A program made the position numbers and the translations under genes. Of a stretch of DNA of 50,317 bases, positions 17,053-23,513 are shown in pieces (position 1 is the first letter of the stretch; every line of letters starts with the position of its first letter). The stretch is from JABHIE01 sp964584805 (GTDB lineage: Bacteria; Planctomycetota; UBA1135). The stretch is from contig CAZPAY010000019.1 in NCBI GenBank assembly GCA_964584805.1, forward strand, positions 1 to 50,317, given 5' to 3'. The notes under the pieces are model-generated. The model was given only the letters and a program-made list of their open reading frames with translations. It was not told the origin of the DNA and searched no databases.

Positions 17053-17994
17053 ATGACACAAGTCCAAACCGGCACCCACATCGCTCAATACGAGATCCTC
17101 GACTTCCTAGGTCGGGGCGCTTTCGCGCAAGTTTTTCTCGCTCAAGATGCTCAAGGCAATCGTTTCGCCATTAAGGTGGGCGAAGCTGGCGGCGGCGGCT
17201 CCTATGTGCCGCGATTCCGCGAGGTCACATCCGAGCGCAACCCGTCCGGTTTGAGCCCTGACGAAGCACCTGCTGAGGCGCTTTTTCTCGATCCCGCCAA
17301 AGGCCCGCAGGCTGAAGCTCTCGACTCAAGCGAAGTCGACGCACTCTTGTTGAAAGAGGCTGAGCTTTTGGCTCGCGCAAAAGGCCGTGGCGTCCCGATG
17401 TTGCATGAGATTGTGCAGCACGAAGGCCGCCCTGCGATTGTCATGGATTACATTGAGGGCACGACCCTGCGAGAGCGCATCCGCAGCCTCGAAGGCATCA
17501 AACTGGGTTGGATTGCTGAAGTTTGCACCACGCTTGAGCGCCTTGAGCGCATGGGTTGGGATTGCCACGGTGATGTAAAGCCTGAAAACATTTTGATTAC
17601 CGACGACGAGGAAGTCGTCCTAATCGACCCCATGGCGGGCTCCGGTCGCGAAGACGAGATTCTTGCGACTCCTTGGTACAACCCGTTTTTGCGCCGCGAT
17701 CAAAAGGGCGACGCGCAGAGTGTGGCCATCATGCTTTACGAATTGCTTTGCGGCTGCCTGCCTTTCGATCACGCGCCTTATCGCTACGCGCATCTTGGTG
17801 ATTCAGCCGCCGTTTCTAAGGACGACCGCGATTTGGCTTTGAGCTTGTACTTGAGCTACCCGCAACCGCGTGAGCTGAACGAGCACGCACCACGGTCTTT
17901 GGAGCGTGTGATTTATCGCGCTCTTTGTGACGAAGGCTACGGTTTGAGCAATCTGCGCTGCGATTTGGAAGACTTCTTATTGAAGCTCCATTAG
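17053..17994 (+). CDS. Divergent Hanks-type serine/threonine protein kinase
   Basis: A cytoplasmic protein kinase of 313 residues with no membrane segment or sensory domain. The glycine loop is LGRGAFAQVFLAQD and the beta-3 lysine is in FAIKVG. About 50 extra residues rich in Gly, Pro and acidic residues separate this lysine from the alpha-C helix (EVDALLLKEAELL). The catalytic loop reads HGDVKPENIL instead of HRDLKPEN. The DFG position reads IDPMAGSG, which keeps the aspartate. The start is the ATG at 17053; a TTG at 17029 in frame is less likely. The mqnD-like gene follows 25 bp later but has its own -10 box. Activity is plausible; the substrate is unknown. Confidence 0.87.
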   Translation: MTQVQTGTHIAQYEILDFLGRGAFAQVFLAQDAQGNRFAIKVGEAGGGGSYVPRFREVTSERNPSGLSPDEAPAEALFLDPAKGPQAEALDSSEVDALLLKEAELLARAKGRGVPMLHEIVQHEGRPAIVMDYIEGTTLRERIRSLEGIKLGWIAEVCTTLERLERMGWDCHGDVKPENILITDDEEVVLIDPMAGSGREDEILATPWYNPFLRRDQKGDAQSVAIMLYELLCGCLPFDHAPYRYAHLGDSAAVSKDDRDLALSLYLSYPQPRELNEHAPRSLERVIYRALCDEGYGLSNLRCDLEDFLLKLH

Positions 17995-18005
17995 GTCGGA
18001 GCGGC

Positions 18006-18011
18006 TAGAAT
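18006..18011 (+). promoter_or_regulatory. TAGAAT -10 box before the mqnD-like gene
   Basis: TAGAAT ends 8 bp before the ATG at 18020. No Shine-Dalgarno is present in the 25-bp gap after the kinase. This suggests a separate leaderless transcript for the gene. Confidence 0.45.
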
Positions 18012-18019
18012 GCCGCCCC

Positions 18020-18871
18020 ATGACCACGCAAACCCGCCTGTTACAACTGGGGCATAGCCCCGATCCCGATGACGCCTTCATGCACTGGGCGTTGGCCAAA
18101 GATATGCTCGAAACGGGCGATCTGCGCTTTGAGCACAAGCTCGAAGATATCGAGTCGCTCAACAAGCGCGCGACCCGCGGTGATTATGAAATCACGGCCG
18201 TCTCGATTCATGGCTATTGCTATGTCGCCGATAAGTACGCTTTGCTGAATCACGGCGCATCTATGGGTGAGGGCTACGGCCCGCGCATCGTGGCTCGCAG
18301 CGAGATGAATCTTGATGAGTTGCAAAAAGGCAAGGGCAAGCGCTTGGCCATCCCAGGCGAGTGGACTTCGGCACACTTGGCTTGTCAGATGCGCCTCGGC
18401 GAATATGACTACGGGCTTGTTGAATTTGACCAAATCCCTGAGGCTGTAGCCAAAGGCGAATACGACGCTGGTTTGCTGATTCACGAAGGCCAACTCACTT
18501 ACGAAGAAGACGGCCTCGTGCTGCTCGACGATCTTGGCGTTTGGTGGGGCAACGAGACCGGTGGTCTGCCTCTGCCGCTTGGTGGCAATACCGTCCGCCG
18601 TGACTTGGCTGATTTGATTCCCGAGGTTTCGCGTTTGCTCAAAGAGAGTATTCAAACGGGTCTCGACAACCGCCAAGAGGCCGTCGCCTATGCGCTCGGT
18701 TTCGGCCGCGGGCTTGATTTGGCGCAGGCAGACGAATTTATCGCGATGTATGTGAATGACCGCACGATTGACTACGGCGATGACGGCCGCGAGTCGATGC
18801 GTTTGTTCCTGCAGCGAGCCGTCGACGCAGGGATGATTCCTGAGATGCCGCCGCTGGATTTCATTCGCTAG
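18020..18871 (+). CDS. MqnD-like 1,4-dihydroxy-6-naphthoate synthase family protein
   Basis: The family includes MqnD, which converts cyclic dehypoxanthine futalosine to 1,4-dihydroxy-6-naphthoate in the futalosine route to menaquinone. The 283-residue protein has the N-terminal LGHSPDPDDAFM, the middle LAIPGEWTSAHL, GLLIHEGQLTYE near residues 154-165 and LPLPLGGNTVRR near 190-201. The fold is that of periplasmic binding proteins but there is no signal peptide. No other mqn gene is in the window, so menaquinone synthesis is inferred from the family only. An uncharacterised COG2107-type paralogue is the alternative. Confidence 0.78.
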   Translation: MTTQTRLLQLGHSPDPDDAFMHWALAKDMLETGDLRFEHKLEDIESLNKRATRGDYEITAVSIHGYCYVADKYALLNHGASMGEGYGPRIVARSEMNLDELQKGKGKRLAIPGEWTSAHLACQMRLGEYDYGLVEFDQIPEAVAKGEYDAGLLIHEGQLTYEEDGLVLLDDLGVWWGNETGGLPLPLGGNTVRRDLADLIPEVSRLLKESIQTGLDNRQEAVAYALGFGRGLDLAQADEFIAMYVNDRTIDYGDDGRESMRLFLQRAVDAGMIPEMPPLDFIR

Positions 18872-18884
18872 GTTTAACGGAGCC

Positions 18885-18911
18885 GCGCTTGCGGCACGCA
18901 AACGCTTTTTT
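18885..18911 (+). terminator. Rho-independent terminator after the mqnD-like gene
   Basis: An imperfect 9-bp stem (GCG, one mismatch, TTGCG pairing with CGCAA, mismatch, CGC) has a 3-nt GCA loop and runs straight into six T. It starts 13 bp after the stop codon. Confidence 0.75.
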
Positions 18912-18918
18912 ACATGGG

Positions 18919-19377
18919 CTACCGTTTATTCGGTGGCCCATGTTCATTTTCAGGGACGGGGTTGCCCATCAAGCGACGATGCTCACGGTAGATGCATGGC
19001 CCCATGACTACATCGAGCCCTGCGGCTCGCGCAGTTTCGGCGGCATCGGGGTTTTCGGTGCCGGGTTGCATCCAGATTGCGGCTGCTTGTGCGGCGATTG
19101 CCGCGTCTACAATGCCTGGCACTTGTGGTGGTGCGCGAAACACATCAACCACATCTGGGCTGGCGGGGCAGGCGGCAAGAGATGCGTATACTTCAAACGC
19201 CGAAGTGCTTTCAGCTACAGGGTTTACGCGCCAAACGGTAAACCCAGCTTGCTCTAGGTAATCTGCAATCCAATGACTTGGTCTTGCCGGTTTCGTCGAC
19301 CACCCAACCACAGCAATCGTTTTCATCGCCAGCAAAACCGAGTCGATTTCAGGAAAAGAGGCATCTTTTTCACTCAT
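18919..19377 (-). CDS. CoA-binding (YccU-type) protein
   Basis: A small Rossmann protein with a CoA-binding domain, 152 residues, of unknown role. Typical motifs are IAVVGWSTKPARPSHWIA near residues 20-37, WRVNPVAES, VDVFRAPPQVPGIVD, IWMQPGTENPDAAETA and VMGPCIYREHRRL at the end. The upstream reading frame is open to 19494, but the start at 19377 fits the domain and has a TATGAT box 6 bp before it. The gene is convergent with the mqnD-like gene, across a terminator. Confidence 0.88.
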   Translation of the reverse strand: MSEKDASFPEIDSVLLAMKTIAVVGWSTKPARPSHWIADYLEQAGFTVWRVNPVAESTSAFEVYASLAACPASPDVVDVFRAPPQVPGIVDAAIAAQAAAIWMQPGTENPDAAETARAAGLDVVMGPCIYREHRRLMGNPVPENEHGPPNKR

Positions 19378-19383
19378 ACGCCC

Positions 19384-19389
19384 ATCATA
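19384..19389 (-). promoter_or_regulatory. TATGAT -10 box before the CoA-binding protein gene
   Basis: TATGAT on the minus strand ends 6 bp before the ATG at 19377, again consistent with a leaderless start. No clear -35 is visible. Confidence 0.45.
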
Positions 19390-19481
19390 AGTCATTTTCT
19401 GGAAGATTTTTACGCTTTGGGCGTTTGTTTCGGGGTATTCCTGCCGATGAGAAGTAGGGGTTTCCACCCCGCGGTTCACGC

Positions 19482-19865
19482 ATGTCCTCACCACCCATCC
19501 TGCACGTAATCATCTCGGAAGATTTCTTCCAAGAGCGCGTGGTCGATACGGCCCGAGCGCTTGATGAGATTCCGCAAGTCGCAGACTTTGACGGTGATGT
19601 GCTGGCCGCGGTGTTCGCGGAGCCAGGGCTAGGCATGGTGCTTGATCTCGAAGATGAGCGTTTTGATGCTATCAAGGTCCTGGGCAGGATTGTGGCCGAC
19701 AAAACGCTATCTACCTTGCCATTGCTGACGTTTTGCTCGGTAGAGTGTGAAGAATTACTTGAAAAAGCGGCCGAATTAGGCGTTGCCGTCACTGCGCGCT
19801 CCACATTTGCGAGCAATATCGTGGGATTGATTAAGGCTCTGACCGAGTCAGAAGACGCAGCCTAG
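19482..19865 (+). CDS. Divergent response-regulator receiver-like protein
   Basis: This 127-residue protein has the alternating beta-alpha pattern of a receiver domain and nothing else. The first strand LHVIISEDFF has an acidic residue pair where receivers have Asp-Asp. The third strand MVLDLEDE keeps an aspartate at the phospho-acceptor position. The fourth strand LLTFCS has the Thr/Ser position. The conserved lysine after strand five appears replaced by arginine (TARSTF). It may be phosphorylated weakly or act as a pseudo-receiver. No histidine kinase is next to it. The ATG at 19482 has neither a Shine-Dalgarno nor a TANNNT box, so the start is less certain. Confidence 0.6.
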   Translation: MSSPPILHVIISEDFFQERVVDTARALDEIPQVADFDGDVLAAVFAEPGLGMVLDLEDERFDAIKVLGRIVADKTLSTLPLLTFCSVECEELLEKAAELGVAVTARSTFASNIVGLIKALTESEDAA

Positions 19866-19891
19866 ACAGTTTTCCCTTTTTTGGGTAGAAT
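19863..19891 (+). promoter_or_regulatory. Promoter of the ArsC/Spx-like gene
   Basis: TAGACA (19863-19868) and TAGAAT (19886-19891) are 17 bp apart, one of the best two-part promoters in the window. It overlaps the last codon and stop of the receiver-like gene. It predicts a leader of about 79 nt before the ATG at 19977. That leader contains a small GGCA/TGCC hairpin around 19928-19941. Confidence 0.6.
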
Positions 19892-19976
19892 GCTCGACCG
19901 TTTTGGGGGAGCAAAACCTAAAAGGCGTGGCATTTTGCCGTTCCGTCCCTCCAAATTAGACTCAAAGAACGAAATC

Positions 19977-20327
19977 ATGGGCGAGGTCAAGCTCTACATT
20001 AAAAAAGGCTGTAAAACCAGCGAAAAGGCGGTCAAGTATCTCACCAAGAAAAAGGTCGAGTTCGAAGCTGTCGACATCCTAGTCACTCCACCGGCTAAAA
20101 AGTTGCTCGAGAAAGCTGTTGACGCGCAAGATCCAAAAAGCGCATTCAACCAGCGTGCTAAGAGCTACAAAGACAACAAGGTCGCGAGCCAGACTTTCAA
20201 GACCAAAAAAGAAGTCGTTGACTTGTTGCGCGAGCATCCCGACATGATCCGTCGCCCTTTGCTGGCGCGTGGCGAAAAGGCCATCTTGGGTTTTGATGAG
20301 GCGGATTACGCCACATTCCTGCGTTAA
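19977..20327 (+). CDS. ArsC/Spx-family thioredoxin-fold protein
   Basis: A 116-residue protein of the ArsC/Spx/YffB family. The N-terminal strand and active-site turn read LYIKKGCKTSEKAVKYL. The single cysteine is kept but the second position of the Cys-X-X-Cys is serine. The conserved MIRRPLL segment near residues 86-92 and the final KAILGFDEADY are typical. Arsenate reductase activity should not be assumed, as many small relatives are uncharacterised. The open frame extends to 19881, but the domain begins right after the ATG at 19977. The promoter overlapping the previous gene favours this start. A terminator follows. Confidence 0.83.
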   Translation: MGEVKLYIKKGCKTSEKAVKYLTKKKVEFEAVDILVTPPAKKLLEKAVDAQDPKSAFNQRAKSYKDNKVASQTFKTKKEVVDLLREHPDMIRRPLLARGEKAILGFDEADYATFLR

Positions 20328-20343
20328 TTCCGCAGCCATTAAG

Positions 20344-20379
20344 AAACCGCTGGCGAGCTTTATGCTCACCAGCGGTTTT
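20344..20379. terminator. Terminator between convergent genes
   Basis: A 10-bp stem AAACCGCTGG/CCAGCGGTTT, one C/A mismatch, a further GAGC/GCTC stem and a TTTAT loop are followed by TTTT. It ends 15 bp before the stop of the convergent small gene, so it may act in both directions. Confidence 0.82.
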
Positions 20380-20393
20380 CGCTTTTGCGCCTG

Positions 20394-20645
20394 TTAGGCC
20401 TCTAGCTCGAGCTCTTCTTGGACCTGAACATGCGCGACTTCGTGAATATTAAATTCCATCGAAAACTCGCGGGGCATATCAATGATGCGGCCTAAGCCCT
20501 TGCGAGCGGCATAGGTGACATAGCCAGATTCTTCGCGACCGTCTTTAAAGCGGAGATCAAGGATGACTTTTGTGCACTGGTCAGTTAGGAATTTGGCAAT
20601 CTCTTCGACGGCCATGAGCTCGGGCTCAGATGCTCTGCGTACCAT
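20394..20645 (-). CDS. Small acidic protein of unknown function
   Basis: I do not recognise this 83-residue protein. It is soluble and acidic at its C-terminus (VQVQEELELEA). The centre resembles a small beta-rich domain (KVILDLRFKDGREESGYV). Its frame is open between two good boundaries, a terminator at 20344-20379 and the Nudix gene 30 bp upstream on the same strand. It may be the distal gene of a Nudix transcript. No Shine-Dalgarno is visible. Confidence 0.55.
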   Translation of the reverse strand: MVRRASEPELMAVEEIAKFLTDQCTKVILDLRFKDGREESGYVTYAARKGLGRIIDMPREFSMEFNIHEVAHVQVQEELELEA

Positions 20646-20675
20646 AATTTATGGGGGGCTTGTAGGTGGTGGAGG

Positions 20676-21302
20676 TTAGAGAGAAGCGGCGGGCGTGCAT
20701 GCACGCAACGCGCCAGAGCGAATCAGCAAGGTTGACCAAGTTTCAAAGGGGCAGTCATCGGTGGCGGCGAGGTTCTCTAATTCATCAAGAGAAACAAAAT
20801 CGCCGGCCATGGCCGATGTCTCGCGCACGGAAACATCAAAGTCACTTGCATCGAGTTTGTAGACCAGCCCAACATGCACGGCGCCGACCTCGGTCGTGTC
20901 GTCGTTTAGAAGGCCAATCGGGGTGAGGGGCAAATCGCCATCGGGCAAGACGAGCTCTTCGTGAAGCTCGCGCAAACATGCGGCGGGGAAAACATCAGGA
21001 GCGTCGCAAGGGTTGATGTGGCCACCCACACCAATCGAGCGCTTGCCGTGGAGACGCTTTTCACCTTGGGTAGAAAGGCGTGTCAAAGTCAAAACCGTGT
21101 CGCCTTTGCAAACAGCAACATAAGGGATGACCTGCTTGAGCTCGGGTTGCGTCTCAGCGTAGCGGCGCTCAACGAAGAAGCCAGAATCGCGGCCCGTGGC
21201 CAAGAAACGACCCTCAAGCTCATCAGCTGGAAGGGCCAATAAACCGTGTGGTGTGCTTTTCGCGAACAGGTCGCAACGAGGGACTACCCAGACAAACTCC
21301 AT
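20676..21302 (-). CDS. Nudix hydrolase family protein
   Basis: A 208-residue protein with a recognisable Nudix box. GGHINPCDAP is followed by a short gap and then ACLRELHEELVL, giving the metal-binding RE..EE glutamates. The spacing after the first glycine departs a little from the strict consensus. N- and C-terminal extensions of about 90 and 70 residues flank the box. Substrate cannot be predicted. A TAAAAC hexamer 6 bp before the ATG suggests a leaderless start. The gene lies downstream of rnpB on the same strand, separated by 169 bp. Confidence 0.82.
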   Translation of the reverse strand: MEFVWVVPRCDLFAKSTPHGLLALPADELEGRFLATGRDSGFFVERRYAETQPELKQVIPYVAVCKGDTVLTLTRLSTQGEKRLHGKRSIGVGGHINPCDAPDVFPAACLRELHEELVLPDGDLPLTPIGLLNDDTTEVGAVHVGLVYKLDASDFDVSVRETSAMAGDFVSLDELENLAATDDCPFETWSTLLIRSGALRACTPAASL

Positions 21303-21308
21303 GCACCC

Positions 21309-21314
21309 GTTTTA
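21309..21314 (-). promoter_or_regulatory. TAAAAC -10-like box before the Nudix gene
   Basis: TAAAAC on the minus strand ends 6 bp before the ATG at 21302. A possible -35 TTGCGA lies 16 bp further upstream. The last base departs from TANNNT. Confidence 0.35.
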
Positions 21315-21471
21315 GCAGGGAATCGCCTATTCGCAAGCATTTCCCGCAAGTTGTTGTGAATTTGTGGAAAACTCATACTAGATGCTGTGGCACCACATAT
21401 TGTGGTGTGCGGATGCCGTCCGCAAGCACAAGACGCGCCTAGCCGGTTGAGTGAGCGCGTGGGTTGGGAAG

Positions 21472-21836
21472 TGGAGCACTGCCCTGTAAGCCGGATCCTG
21501 TACTCGCAAGCGAGCAGCAGTCATTTATCTGGAGCGACCGTTGCCAGCCGCCTCGAACGCCCTACCCGGAGGTTCAACAGCGCGGACCACGCCTACCCTC
21601 CCTATTTGGACTTTCTCCCCGAAGGGTTTACCGTGCCACGTTTGTCGCCAAACGCGCGGTGAGCTCTTACCTCGCCATTTCACCCTTACCGGCGACCGAA
21701 GTCGCTTAGGCGGTATCTTTCTGTTGCACTTTCCCTAAGGTTTCCCTCGGTGGCCGTTAGCCACTTCGGTGCCCTGTGGAGCCCGGACTTTCCTCGACAG
21801 AGCAAGTCTGCCGCGACTGCCCAGGCAGTACTCCGA
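21472..21836 (-). ncRNA. rnpB: RNase P RNA (class A)
   Basis: The catalytic RNA that trims tRNA 5' leaders. On the minus strand the conserved GAGGAAAGTCCGGGCTCC block of P4 is at 21778-21795. The AGATAAATG block is near 21517-21525. The 3' conserved ACAGGATCCGGCTTAC is near 21482-21497. The P1 helix can be drawn between GGAGTACTGCCTG at the 5' end (from 21834) and CAGGGCAGTGCTCC at the 3' end, so both ends are fixed to within a few bases. The length of about 365 nt suits a type A RNA. ruvX lies 52 bp upstream. Confidence 0.95.
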
Positions 21837-21841
21837 GGGCA

Positions 21842-21847
21842 ATTGTA
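21842..21847 (-). promoter_or_regulatory. rnpB -10 box (TACAAT)
   Basis: TACAAT on the minus strand ends 7 bp before the first base of the P1 helix (21834). As the RNA 5' end is fixed by structure, this gives an independent measure of the -10 to start distance used elsewhere in this window. Confidence 0.65.
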
Positions 21848-21888
21848 GCGGTGCCGTGTTTCGCCGCTGGGGACGGCGCTCACTTGTC

Positions 21889-22320
21889 TTAGCGTCGGTC
21901 GCCAGTCACCAGCCACTCGCGCAGGATGACGACGGCGGCAGTTGAGTCGACGAGTTGCTTTCGCTTTTTGGCGGACTTCATCCCGCCTTCGCGCAGGAGG
22001 GTGTGCGCTTCTTTGGAAGTGTGGCGCTCATCAATCTCGACAATGCGCTCGTCGTCACGCATTTGTTTTTTTAACTCAGCCAAAAAGAGCCGCGTTTTGG
22101 CCGCTTGCTGACCCTCGCTTCCGTCGGGCATGAAGGGCATGCCGACGACTAAAACTTTGGCACCATATTCGCGGGCGGTCGCGATGGATTTTGTCGCGAC
22201 TTCGATGACATCGCGTGAAACGATTGCGGCGAGCGGTTGAGCGGCAATACCCATGGCGTCGCAAATCGCCAAACCGGTGCGTTTGCCCCCGTAATCAATC
22301 GCTAGAGCGCATTTAGACAT
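21889..22320 (-). CDS. ruvX: Holliday junction resolvase-like RuvX/YqgF
   Basis: A small RNase H-fold nuclease of the YqgF family, linked to 16S rRNA 5' end processing and to Holliday junction resolution. The 143-residue protein has the first strand CALAIDYGGKRTGLAICD with its catalytic Asp. VVGMPFMPDGSEG is near 58-70. The last strand includes IDERHTSKEAH and DSTAAVVILREWL, where further acidic residues lie. It follows manC by 35 bp on the same strand, without a visible promoter of its own. Confidence 0.93.
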   Translation of the reverse strand: MSKCALAIDYGGKRTGLAICDAMGIAAQPLAAIVSRDVIEVATKSIATAREYGAKVLVVGMPFMPDGSEGQQAAKTRLFLAELKKQMRDDERIVEIDERHTSKEAHTLLREGGMKSAKKRKQLVDSTAAVVILREWLVTGDRR

Positions 22321-22355
22321 AAAGTGAACCCGTCGAGTCGCGTGTGAGCAAAGCG

Positions 22356-23444
22356 TTAGAGCAGCTCGTCGCGGCCGGCATCGTGCAGACGATTCACGAT
22401 GGCTTTGACATCTTCGGACTTGTCGCGATGTGCCACAAGGATGGCATCTTTCGTGTGCACGACCACGACATCATCAAGCCCCAAGACCGCAATGGTTTGC
22501 TCGGTGGAGGAATAGGCCAGCGTGCCTTTTGCATTTTCAGTGAGTAGCTCACCGCCACCAGGGAAAATGGCGACATCATCGCCACTTGCCTCAGCCATCT
22601 CATCGTAGAGAGCCTTCCATGAACCGACATCGCTCCAGTCATAAGGAGCGACCATCACTTGAACATTGTCGACCTTTTCCATGATGCCAATGTCAACGGG
22701 CTCAGCGGGAAGAGTGGGGTAAACCTCGTTTAGAGTGGCTTCAAAAGCATCGGTGCCAGCCGCATTCTGGATGCGGTCAAGCCCTTCGATAAGCGCGGGC
22801 ATATGCGTCGCCATCGCGCTCAGAATGGTTTTGGCGGTCCAGATGAAAATGCCGGCGTTCCAGAGGTACATGCCCTCATTGACGAAGCTTAGCGCCGTCG
22901 TTTCATTTGGTTTTTCAGTGAATTGATCGACGGCAAAACAATCGATGCCTTCAAAGGAGCCAGCCTTGCCGGCGCGGCGGATGTAGCCGTAACCCGTTGC
23001 AGGGTAAGTCGGCTTGATGCCATAAGTCACAAATGTGCCCGGCGTGGCTGCGGCTTGCGCGCCGGCGAGTAGACTGCGTTGAAACTCTTCTTTTGGACCA
23101 ATCACATGATCTGCGGGCAAAACGGCCATCGTCGCCTCGGGATCAACGGCGTGCAAAGCCGCAGCCGCTAGGCCGACGCATGCAGATGTGTTGCGCGCAC
23201 AAGGCTCAACCAGAATATTTTCAGCTGGCAAGTTAGGGCAAACACGGCGGACGCCTTCCACCTGAGGAGCCGTTGTAACCACCCAAGTGCGCTCGGCAGG
23301 AATCAACGGGTCAAGTCGCGCAACCGTTTCGGTCAACATGGGGTCGCCACCCATGATGGGGAGCAACTGTTTCGGACGGGTGCCTCGGCTCTCAGGCCAA
23401 AAACGAGTGCCGGAACCTCCGGCCATGATGACAGCGTGCAACAT
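22356..23444 (-). CDS. manC: Mannose-1-phosphate guanylyltransferase
   Basis: Makes GDP-mannose from mannose-1-phosphate and GTP for cell-surface polysaccharides. The 362-residue protein is the short monofunctional type without a phosphomannose isomerase domain. It begins with the nucleotide-binding AGGSGTRFWPESR (8-20) followed by PKQLLPI. It has VLPADHVIG near 112-120, the FTEKPN segment near 174-179, and the GIMEKVDNVQVM region with DWSDVGSW. A TAAACT box lies 6 bp before the ATG. A role in LPS or capsule is likely but not shown by neighbours. Confidence 0.93.
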   Translation of the reverse strand: MLHAVIMAGGSGTRFWPESRGTRPKQLLPIMGGDPMLTETVARLDPLIPAERTWVVTTAPQVEGVRRVCPNLPAENILVEPCARNTSACVGLAAAALHAVDPEATMAVLPADHVIGPKEEFQRSLLAGAQAAATPGTFVTYGIKPTYPATGYGYIRRAGKAGSFEGIDCFAVDQFTEKPNETTALSFVNEGMYLWNAGIFIWTAKTILSAMATHMPALIEGLDRIQNAAGTDAFEATLNEVYPTLPAEPVDIGIMEKVDNVQVMVAPYDWSDVGSWKALYDEMAEASGDDVAIFPGGGELLTENAKGTLAYSSTEQTIAVLGLDDVVVVHTKDAILVAHRDKSEDVKAIVNRLHDAGRDELL

Positions 23445-23450
23445 AGCTTT

Positions 23451-23456
23451 AGTTTA
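23451..23456 (-). promoter_or_regulatory. TAAACT -10 box before manC
   Basis: TAAACT on the minus strand ends 6 bp before the ATG at 23444, in the 69-bp gap after the AsmA-like gene. It indicates a separate leaderless manC transcript. Confidence 0.45.
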
Positions 23457-23513
23457 GGAAAACGGCGGGCGCGAACCTAGCGATTCACGATGCGGAATGC
23501 GCGATGCTGAGAC

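Noticed and set aside
19881..19976. Longer N-terminus for the ArsC-like protein
   Set aside because: The extra residues overlap the proposed -10 region and are not part of the ArsC fold.
21363..21371. DnaA-box-like TTTTCCACA (minus strand)
   Set aside because: It has one mismatch to the consensus and is single. There is no cluster, no AT-rich unwinding region and no dnaA or dnaN nearby, so it is not an origin.
21391..21407. Perfect 7-bp palindrome CACCACA-TAT-TGTGGTG past the 3' end of rnpB
   Set aside because: It could be an rnpB terminator, but no T-run follows on the minus strand and it lies over 60 bp from the RNA end. I leave it unassigned.
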